From positions 1-11,420 of the forward strand of contig JAEZGT010000300.1 in the NCBI GenBank assembly GCA_023416875.1: a stretch of 11,420 nt of DNA, in the 5' to 3' direction. Source of the DNA: Pseudomonadota bacterium. Lineage in GTDB: Bacteria > Pseudomonadota > Gammaproteobacteria > Pseudomonadales > Cellvibrionaceae. The notes beneath the pieces were generated by a model. It had not been told where the DNA came from. It was given only the letters and a program-made list of their open reading frames with translations, and made no database searches. The translations under genes were made by a program, and so were the position numbers. Shown piece after piece: positions 6,957 to 11,420 of the stretch; position 1 is the stretch's first letter, and each line of letters starts with the position of its first letter.

Positions 6957-7008
6957 CGCCGTATAGGAGCACAATCCGAATTTGCCCGCCAGCTTATCGA
7001 ATCGCAAG

Positions 7009-7024
7009 TGTTACGAAGCACACA
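7009..7024. promoter_or_regulatory. Candidate CRP/Vfr binding site
   Basis: TGTTACGAAGCACACA matches eight of the ten defined positions of the CRP consensus TGTGA-N6-TCACA. It lies just upstream of the proposed promoter of the OsmC-family gene (centre about 46 bases before the expected start) and in the region divergent from vfr. A chance match of this quality is quite possible. Confidence 0.3.
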
Positions 7025-7027
7025 GTT

Positions 7028-7056
7028 TTGTTGCTTGCCGCACTGGCGGATATGGT
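7028..7056 (+). promoter_or_regulatory. Candidate promoter of the OsmC-family gene
   Basis: TTGTTG (7028-7033) and TATGGT (7051-7056) are separated by exactly 17 bases. Both boxes are imperfect (three and four of six). The expected start near 7063 would give a leader of about 60 nt. Confidence 0.4.
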
Positions 7057-7124
7057 AGGCTTTCGGCCCTTTACGCAGAGGTTGCAGTGGCAGCCTAGCT
7101 GCATTGGTGGTGGAGAGAATGAGC

Positions 7125-7547
7125 ATGCGCGGAACGATCAAATGGGTAGGGGATGCAATGTTTGTGGCGGAGTCCGGCAGCGGACATGCCGTGGTGATCG
7201 ACGGCCCGCCGGACCACGGCGGCCGCAATATGGGGGTTCGCCCCATGGAGATGATCCTGCTGGGGTTGGGCGGGTGCGCATCGTTTGATGTGGTGAGCAT
7301 TCTGAAAAAAGCGCGCCAGGATGTGGTCAGCTGCCGGGCGGATCTGGAAGCTGAACGCGCCGAGGGTGTTCCTTCGCCATTTACCAAAATCCATCTCAAG
7401 TTTGTCGTCAGCGGGCGCAACCTCAAGGAAAGTCAGGTCGAGCGCGCGGTCAACCTGTCTTCCGAGAAATACTGCTCCGCGTCCATCATGCTGCGTGCGG
7501 CAGGAGTTGAGATCACTCACTCCTTCGAGGTTGTTGAGGCCGCTTAA
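7125..7547 (+). CDS. OsmC-family protein (YhfA-like)
   Basis: A 140-residue cytoplasmic protein of the OsmC/Ohr fold. Motifs: an N-terminal beta meander, GVRPMEMILLGLGGCASFDV with Cys51, FTKIHLKFVVSG (86-97) and the second cysteine in EKYCSAS (Cys117), followed by GVEITHSFEV. The paired cysteines match the thiol peroxidase site of OsmC and Ohr, but this YhfA-like branch sits next to crp/vfr in many gammaproteobacteria and its substrate is not established. I chose the ATG at 7125 because GGAGAG (7112-7117) lies seven bases upstream and because the related Pseudomonas protein begins at this point; the in-frame TTG at 7104 and ATG at 7119 are alternatives, and 7119 is too close to the ribosome-binding site. 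It diverges from vfr and converges on coq7. Confidence 0.88.
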   Translation: MRGTIKWVGDAMFVAESGSGHAVVIDGPPDHGGRNMGVRPMEMILLGLGGCASFDVVSILKKARQDVVSCRADLEAERAEGVPSPFTKIHLKFVVSGRNLKESQVERAVNLSSEKYCSASIMLRAAGVEITHSFEVVEAA

Positions 7548-7556
7548 TGCGGCTTC
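7536..7556 (+). terminator. Weak hairpin at the end of the OsmC-family gene
   Basis: GAGGCCGC (7536-7543) can pair with GCGGCTTC (7549-7556) through eight pairs including one G-U, with loop TTAAT that contains the TAA stop (7545-7547). The following bases TCCTATCTC are pyrimidine-rich but lack a real T run, so termination would be inefficient. Confidence 0.35.
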
Positions 7557-7562
7557 TCCTAT

Positions 7563-7601
7563 CTCTCAATCCTATAGCTGGCTCTCAAATCCTATAGCTG
7601 G
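7563..7601. repeat. Tandem direct duplication at the 3' end of coq7
   Basis: CTCTCAATCCTATAGCTGG (7563-7581) is followed immediately by CTCTCAAATCCTATAGCTGG (7582-7601); the copies are identical except for one missing A. The second copy contains the coq7 stop codon (7585-7587) and the codons for the final Ser-Tyr-Arg-Ile; the first copy lies outside the gene, in the short space before the OsmC-family stop. It looks like a slippage duplication. Confidence 0.9.
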
Positions 7602-8238
7602 TGGCCGTCATCAGCTTGGATGTCAGACGCATCAGTGCTTTTACCGGTTTGGGAAAACGATATCCCCCTGCTCGCAGGGCATTCTGACCGTGAGCCTCTT
7701 CCTCCTTTAACATGGTTTGCACTATGGCCTGGGATTTTTGGTCTTCCCGGGGTAGGCGTTTGAGGTGATCGCGCAGATGCTCACCCACTTGTTCCTCAGT
7801 CGCCGCGACAAATCCCAGGCTAGCCTTATCGTTCACCAAACCCGCCGCCGCCCCCAGACCAAAAGACAGTCCATACCAGATTGGGTTGAGCAGGCTCGGG
7901 CGGCTGTGCAGTTGGCGCAGGCGCTCGTCACACCAAGCCAAGTGGTCGATCTCTTCATCCGCCGCGATCTCCATTTTTTTGCGCACATTGGCCAATTTCG
8001 CAGTGGCAGCCTGTCCCTGATACAGCGCTTGTGCGCAGACCTCACCTGAATGGTTGACCCGCATCAGTCCCGCAGCATGACGGCGCTCGCTATCCGAGAG
8101 TTCAGACTCGTCTACACGGGCAGCGGGGGAGGGACGGTTGGCGGCGACGCCACCGGGGTGGAGAGTGCGCAGGGCGCGGTCGAACTGGTTGATCAAACGA
8201 TCCGTAACGGACAGACGCTGGAAAGGGGATTGATGCAT
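7585..8238 (-). CDS. coq7: Coq7-type 3-demethoxyubiquinol hydroxylase
   Basis: A 217-residue di-iron carboxylate hydroxylase that catalyses the last hydroxylation of the quinone ring in ubiquinone synthesis (an alternative to UbiF), associated with the inner face of the membrane. The ferritin-like bundle shows all expected iron-ligand motifs: MRVNHSGEVCAQALY with Glu66, EEIDHLAW with Glu96 and His99, FVAATEEQV with Glu148, and KEEEAHG with Glu180 and His183. The middle segment PIWYGLSFGLGAAAGL is hydrophobic and fits the membrane or quinone-facing surface. The C-terminus ends in the family-typical SYRI. The ATG at 8236-8238 is preceded by AGGTAGG. The gene is monocistronic here, diverging from the ATPase gene 102 bases away. 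Confidence 0.96.
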   Translation of the reverse strand: MHQSPFQRLSVTDRLINQFDRALRTLHPGGVAANRPSPAARVDESELSDSERRHAAGLMRVNHSGEVCAQALYQGQAATAKLANVRKKMEIAADEEIDHLAWCDERLRQLHSRPSLLNPIWYGLSFGLGAAAGLVNDKASLGFVAATEEQVGEHLRDHLKRLPREDQKSQAIVQTMLKEEEAHGQNALRAGGYRFPKPVKALMRLTSKLMTATSYRI

Positions 8239-8280
8239 AATGGCCTACCTATGCCGCTCGGCAAATCACAATAGCGCTGG

Positions 8281-8310
8281 ATTCTAACCAATTACGGAAG
8301 ACGCGGCGAA
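8281..8310 (-). promoter_or_regulatory. Candidate coq7 promoter
   Basis: On the minus strand TAGAAT (8281-8286), five of six to consensus, is preceded at 18 bases by TTCGCC (8305-8310), a weak -35. It lies in the 102-base space between divergent coq7 and the ATPase gene. No equally good promoter was found for the ATPase gene in that space. Confidence 0.4.
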
Positions 8311-8340
8311 CGGGATGCCGCAAATCGGAAACGAGCACCC

Positions 8341-9822
8341 ATGAACTACAACGACCTGAGTATTCTGCTCCACTCCAATATTTCATTGATGGTGGTGGAG
8401 ACTTATGACGAAACCCGCGCCCTCAGTCTGCTGCAGAAATATTTCCGCGAAGAGGGTATCGGCAGCTGGCGTTGGTCGGCGACTGACGGATTGCAACCAC
8501 TGGGATTTGGCCTGCGCTCCGAGGATGAGAACAATCAGGCCAAGCCTGAAGAGGTGCTCAGCTACATCAAGAAATGCCAAAAGGCCAGCGCATTTGTCCT
8601 GTGTGATCTGCATCCTTATCTGGATGAGCCGAAAATGGTACGCCTGTTAAAGGATATAGCGCTCAACCAGATGGCAGCGCGCCACAAGGTGGTGTTGATC
8701 AGTCATCGCCTAAAGTTGCCGGCGGAAGTCGCGCGCCATGCCGCAGTACTGCCGATGCACCTGCCCACTGACGAAGAGATTCTCGCGCTGATCCGCGAAG
8801 AGGCCAAACTCTGGTCCGATCGCAATAAAGGCGAGCGCATTAAAACTGACAACGCTTCGTTGCAGAAGCTGGTCAATAATCTGCGCGGTCTTCCGCATCA
8901 AGATGTGCGCCGTCTGGCACGCGGCGCCATCGTCGATGACGGCGCGATCAATGAGAGCGACTTGCCGGAAGTGGCAAAAGCGAAGTTCGCGCTGATGGAT
9001 ATGGACGGCGTGCTGCACTTCGAATACAGCACCGCACATCTGAAGGATATCGCCGGATTCAATCGCTTGAAGGCTTGGCTTGCCGAGCGCCAGCAGGCCA
9101 TGGTTGGCACGGAGGTCCAGGGCAAAATCGATCCACCCAAAGGCGTGCTGTTGTTTGGCGTACAGGGCGGCGGTAAAAGTCTGGCCGCCAAGGCCATCGC
9201 CGGAATTTGGGGATTGCCGCTCCTGCGTTTGGATATGGCAGCGGTGTACAACAAATATGTCGGCGAAACGGAAAGAAATCTGCGTGACGCCCTGAAGTTG
9301 GCCGATGTCATGTCGCCCTGTGTGTTGTGGATCGACGAAATCGAAAAAGGCTTGGCGCAGAACGACGGCGAAAATGCCACCAGCAAGCGTCTGCTTGGCA
9401 CACTGCTGACCTGGATGGCGGAGCGTAAGAGCCGAGTTTTTCTGGTTGCGACCAGCAACGACATCAGCATTTTGCCGCCCGAATTAATGCGCAAAGGCCG
9501 TTTCGATGAAATCTTTTTTGTGGATCTGCCGGATGCGGAGAGTCGCCGCAAAGTTTTCGAAATTCATATCGAAAAACGTGGTCTGTCCAGTCGCAATTTT
9601 GCGCTCGATGAGCTGGCGGCGATCAGTGAAGGGTTTACCGGTGCGGAAGTGGAGCAGGCGATCGTGTCTGCGCTCTATAGCGCCTCCGCCCGCGGTGAAA
9701 CCGCAAACATGGAACATATTCGCACCGCTATTGCCAATACCCGACCGCTGTCGGTGATCATGGCGGAACAAATGAACATGCTGCGCGCCTGGGCGAAGGA
9801 TCGCGCGGTGGCAGCGAGTTAA
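8341..9822 (+). CDS. Ycf46-like AAA ATPase
   Basis: A 493-residue cytoplasmic protein. Residues 1 to about 225 form an N-terminal domain with an inactive-looking P-loop-type fold (ISLMVVETYDE near 14-24, AFVLCDLHPYL at 84-94, KVVLISHRLKLP at 116-127). Residues about 235-475 are a complete AAA module: Walker A GVQGGGKS (273-280), pore-loop-like YNKYVGETERN (303-313), Walker B VLWIDE (328-333), sensor 1 VATSND (369-374), arginine-finger segment MRKGRFDE with Arg384 and Arg387, and the lid GFTGAEVEQAI (431-441). This resembles FtsH/Cdc48-class modules and especially cyanobacterial and plastid Ycf46. The Pseudomonas counterpart also lies near vfr. It probably remodels or unfolds a protein, but the substrate is unknown and there is no protease domain. 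The start ATG has a modest GAG five bases upstream. It is followed at 47 bases by a one-helix membrane protein gene. Confidence 0.9.
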   Translation: MNYNDLSILLHSNISLMVVETYDETRALSLLQKYFREEGIGSWRWSATDGLQPLGFGLRSEDENNQAKPEEVLSYIKKCQKASAFVLCDLHPYLDEPKMVRLLKDIALNQMAARHKVVLISHRLKLPAEVARHAAVLPMHLPTDEEILALIREEAKLWSDRNKGERIKTDNASLQKLVNNLRGLPHQDVRRLARGAIVDDGAINESDLPEVAKAKFALMDMDGVLHFEYSTAHLKDIAGFNRLKAWLAERQQAMVGTEVQGKIDPPKGVLLFGVQGGGKSLAAKAIAGIWGLPLLRLDMAAVYNKYVGETERNLRDALKLADVMSPCVLWIDEIEKGLAQNDGENATSKRLLGTLLTWMAERKSRVFLVATSNDISILPPELMRKGRFDEIFFVDLPDAESRRKVFEIHIEKRGLSSRNFALDELAAISEGFTGAEVEQAIVSALYSASARGETANMEHIRTAIANTRPLSVIMAEQMNMLRAWAKDRAVAAS

Positions 9823-9869
9823 GGAACAAAATAAAAAACGGCAACGCCGATTCATGAGGTAAAACAGAG

Positions 9870-10046
9870 ATGCCCAAACTTTATCCTGAAGATCAGGCCC
9901 GGGTGGATCAGGTGCTCAGCGAGGGAATTTACAAGGTCGAGCGCCGGCCCTTTCGTTTTTGGGGCTTGATGGCGATCCTGATTTCGATACTGGTGCTGAT
10001 TTCCGTCGTCGGTTATCTGCTCGCCGGCTACTTCGACAAACTTTGA
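9870..10046 (+). CDS. DUF3094 family small membrane protein
   Basis: A 58-residue protein. The soluble N-terminus carries PEDQARVDQVLSEGI (6-20) and VERRPFRFWG (23-32), followed by one hydrophobic helix at about residues 33-54 (LMAILISILVLISVVGYLLAG) and a short tail FDKL. I recognise the pattern of a DUF3094 protein, found in pseudomonads and relatives, of unknown function. With Arg residues before the helix, the N-terminus should face the cytoplasm. GAGG at 9856-9859 lies ten bases before the ATG. It follows the AAA ATPase gene on the same strand and is likely cotranscribed. Its last 19 bases overlap, tail to tail, the 3' end of the phosphopantetheinyl transferase gene on the other strand. 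Confidence 0.85.
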   Translation: MPKLYPEDQARVDQVLSEGIYKVERRPFRFWGLMAILISILVLISVVGYLLAGYFDKL

Positions 10047-10819
10047 TTGGCGTTGGCCTGCGGTGGGACTGCCACGGGAGCGGTGGAGTGCAGCGGAATC
10101 GTGTGAAAAATCTCGATTTCCGCGCCCCGCCGTTCAGATACGTTCAGTGCCAGAGACAGCAAATGCTCGCCCAGCTCCCAATGGCGAAAGCACCACTCTT
10201 CCGGTCGGTCATCGTGGGTATCGTCAAAGGTTACTGTTAGAGGTTCTGCGAGTGGATCGAACGCCACTGAATGCAGTGACAGACTCATACCGCAACCGTG
10301 CGCTTTGATATAAGCCTCTTTTAAAGTCCAAAGTTTAAAAAAACGCTCCATTACTGCCGCCTTGTCGCCGCTGAAGACAAAGGCGATTTCCCCATTCGCA
10401 AAACAGCGCTCTGCCAATCCACGTACTTGTTCTACCGCTTTGAGTTTCTCCACATCTACCCCTATGGGCGCGCAGCGGGTTACGGCCAAGGCGGCGAGAT
10501 TTTGGGTGTGGGAAAGATTGAAGTGCAGCGGTCTGGAAAGCGAATTGGCGATGGCGGGTTTGCCGTGCGGGTTCAGTTCAAAACGCCAATCTTGCGGCGC
10601 GATTGAGGGTTCGTAACGGGACAGAGTGGTGCGAATCAGCGCGCGGGTAACCAAGTGCTGATGTTTGTCTTTGTCGAAGCGATAGCGCTGCCATTTGGCG
10701 TGCTCATCCGGAGAGAGCAACTCGTGGTAACAGGCGAGCAGGTCGGTATCGGTGACAGTCGTCGGATCCACGAGCCAGATATGAACCTGCTGGCGTGCGA
10801 GGGAAAGTTCTCCGCTCAT
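10028..10819 (-). CDS. 4'-phosphopantetheinyl transferase, Sfp type
   Basis: A 263-residue enzyme that moves the phosphopantetheine arm from coenzyme A to a serine of carrier proteins. The pseudo-dimeric Sfp/HetI/AcpT organisation is clear: NPHGKP (83-88), HFNLSHT (99-105), IGVDVE (119-124) with the magnesium ligands Asp122 and Glu124, and FKLWTLKEAYIKAHG (161-175) with Glu168 and Lys172. The size fits broad-specificity Sfp-type rather than the roughly 125-residue AcpS type, so likely clients are polyketide, peptide synthetase or secondary acyl carrier proteins, none of which is encoded in this window. The last ~30 residues are a Pro/Ala-rich low-complexity tail (TAPVAVPPQANANQ) beyond the fold. 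Its ATG overlaps the stop of the EVE gene as ATGA, indicating coupled translation. Confidence 0.93.
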   Translation of the reverse strand: MSGELSLARQQVHIWLVDPTTVTDTDLLACYHELLSPDEHAKWQRYRFDKDKHQHLVTRALIRTTLSRYEPSIAPQDWRFELNPHGKPAIANSLSRPLHFNLSHTQNLAALAVTRCAPIGVDVEKLKAVEQVRGLAERCFANGEIAFVFSGDKAAVMERFFKLWTLKEAYIKAHGCGMSLSLHSVAFDPLAEPLTVTFDDTHDDRPEEWCFRHWELGEHLLSLALNVSERRGAEIEIFHTIPLHSTAPVAVPPQANANQSLSK

Positions 10820-11283
10820 TTCATCGAGTAATCGCGTTTGATCACTGCTGCCTGTTCCGCCGTGACCGGCTGCACCGAAAGGCGCCCCTGTTTTAGCAGC
10901 ACCATGTCGTGCAGATCCGGGTTTTGTTTGAGTTCCTGCAGAGGGATCACTTTGGCGAAGGTTTTCTGGTGCTGAATATCGACGCAGAACCAGCGCGGGT
11001 TGTCCGCATCGGCTTTGGGATCGAAATAGTCGCTTTCAGGATTGAATTGCGCAGGATCTGGATAGGCCGCTTTCACCACCTTGGCCAGCCCGACTATGCC
11101 GGGGATTTTGCACTGGCTGTGGTAAACGAAAACGTCGTCGCCCACTTTGATTTCATCGCGCAGCAGGTTGCGCGCCTGATAGTTGCGCACGCCATCCCAG
11201 CGGGTGGTTTTGTTCGCGGAACTTTCCAGGTTTTCGATGCTGAAAACATGGGGCTCGGTTTTGAACAGCCAGTGCTTCTTCAC
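10816..11283 (-). CDS. EVE-domain protein (PUA/YTH-like fold)
   Basis: A 155-residue single-domain protein of the EVE family, a PUA-like fold related to YTH domains that binds modified bases in nucleic acids. Motifs: WLFKTEP (5-11), FSIENL (14-19), RWDGVRNYQARN (28-39), KVGDDVFVYHS (46-56), GIVGLAKV (62-69), PRWFCVDI (near 96-103) and LLKQGRLSVQPVT toward the end. I chose the GTG at 11281-11283 because GAGG lies seven to eight bases upstream and family members begin just before WLFKTEP; an in-frame ATG at 11301 would add six residues and overlap the preceding gene. It lies two bases after the unknown upstream gene and overlaps the transferase gene by four bases. Stand-alone EVE proteins in proteobacteria have no firmly assigned role. 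Confidence 0.92.
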   Translation of the reverse strand: MKKHWLFKTEPHVFSIENLESSANKTTRWDGVRNYQARNLLRDEIKVGDDVFVYHSQCKIPGIVGLAKVVKAAYPDPAQFNPESDYFDPKADADNPRWFCVDIQHQKTFAKVIPLQELKQNPDLHDMVLLKQGRLSVQPVTAEQAAVIKRDYSMK

Positions 11284-11285
11284 GA

Positions 11286-11420
11286 TTAATCCTCGACCCA
11301 TACCCAGCGCAAAGGTTCGCCGAAGTCATCGGTGAGCAGCTTCTTGCGCGGGCGTTTGTTTTTTTTGACGTTGCTGTGGGGGTGTTTGCGGGATTCCAAT
11401 GCCTGCACCACGTCATCCAC
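11286..11420 (-). CDS. Unidentified protein, C-terminal 44 residues (cut by window edge)
   Basis: An open frame enters from the right edge and stops with TAA at 11286-11288, two bases before the EVE gene. The visible part has a strongly basic stretch (RKHPHSNVKKNKRPRKK, residues 11-27) followed by an ordered-looking acidic/aromatic end, LLTDDFGEPLRWVWVED. The tight packing with two downstream genes supports real coding, and the ending looks like a conserved C-terminal motif, but I do not recognise the family. The basic stretch could contact nucleic acid. It does not resemble the end of 5-formyltetrahydrofolate cyclo-ligase, a common neighbour of EVE genes. Confidence 0.6.
   Translation of the reverse strand: MDDVVQALESRKHPHSNVKKNKRPRKKLLTDDFGEPLRWVWVED

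Larger units (their letters stand above)
6791..7124. other. Divergent control region between vfr and the OsmC-family gene
   Basis: These 334 bases hold no supported gene; an apparent reading frame on the minus strand here runs into the vfr coding region out of frame and has no recognisable product. The region contains the 11-bp inverted repeat at 6909-6956 with a minus-strand TATACT inside it, a CRP-like site at 7009-7024 and a plus-strand promoter at 7028-7056. Close to vfr, the minus strand also has TTTATAAAAA about 15-25 bases upstream of the TTG, a second possible -10 that would give a very short leader. Confidence 0.6.

Noticed and set aside
6681..7007. Minus-strand frame extending upstream of vfr, with a Cys/Asp/Gly-rich patch
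   Set aside because: Overlaps vfr out of frame and covers the control region; the CDCGFDFDCG-like patch comes from a local DNA near-repeat.
7085..7124. Start of the OsmC-family gene at TTG 7104 or ATG 7119
   Set aside because: GGAGAG at 7112-7117 is downstream of 7104 and abuts 7119; only the ATG at 7125 has proper spacing and matches the family N-terminus.
7085..8012. The 13-mer GCAGTGGCAGCCT occurring near 7085 and again near 8000
   Set aside because: One copy is in the OsmC leader and the other in coq7 coding sequence, with no shared flanks or spacing; likely coincidence.
8898..9551. 217-codon minus-strand frame inside the ATPase gene
   Set aside because: Antisense to a strongly conserved AAA module; Ser/Arg-rich shadow composition.

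Overview
The window reads as ordinary, dense chromosomal DNA from a gammaproteobacterium of the Pseudomonadales/Cellvibrionales kind. The central block (trpG-trpD-trpC, a Vfr-type CRP, an OsmC-family protein, coq7, a Ycf46-like AAA ATPase) closely follows, as I recall it, the gene order around vfr in Pseudomonas aeruginosa. A PrsK-type sensor kinase at the left edge points to an exosortase/PEP-CTERM-type lineage, such as the marine polysaccharide-degrading Cellvibrionales, rather than Pseudomonas itself. The genus is inference. I see no tRNA, rRNA, CRISPR, insertion sequence or phage gene.

Layout. Positions 1-3184 (minus strand): the membrane N-terminus of prsK, cut by the window edge, preceded by a 761-residue DUF1631 protein with its own good sigma70 promoter. 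Positions 3185-3622: a gene-free divergent region. Positions 3623-6095 (plus): trpG-trpD-trpC, three consecutive functions of tryptophan synthesis (glutamine amidotransferase of anthranilate synthase, phosphoribosyl transfer, indole-glycerol-phosphate formation). The operon has a TATAAT promoter and ends in a perfect 44-bp palindromic terminator that it shares with the converging vfr gene. Positions 6155-6790 (minus): vfr, a cAMP receptor protein starting at TTG. Positions 6791-7124: the vfr/osmC divergent control region, with an 11-bp inverted repeat and a CRP-like site. Positions 7125-7547 (plus): an OsmC/YhfA-type protein. Positions 7585-8238 (minus): coq7, whose last codons are duplicated in tandem just downstream of the gene. 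Positions 8341-10046 (plus): the AAA ATPase and a 58-residue one-helix DUF3094 membrane protein. Positions 10028-11420 (minus): an unidentified gene end, an EVE-domain protein and an Sfp-type phosphopantetheinyl transferase, packed with a 2-nt gap and a 4-nt ATGA overlap.

How they fit together: most genes are core metabolism (tryptophan, ubiquinone), global cAMP regulation, or small conserved proteins of unclear role. No genes here form an obvious new defence or mobile system. The most interesting leads are the ATPase/DUF3094 pair, the substituted recognition helix and unusual control region of vfr, and the DUF1631-prsK neighbourhood.
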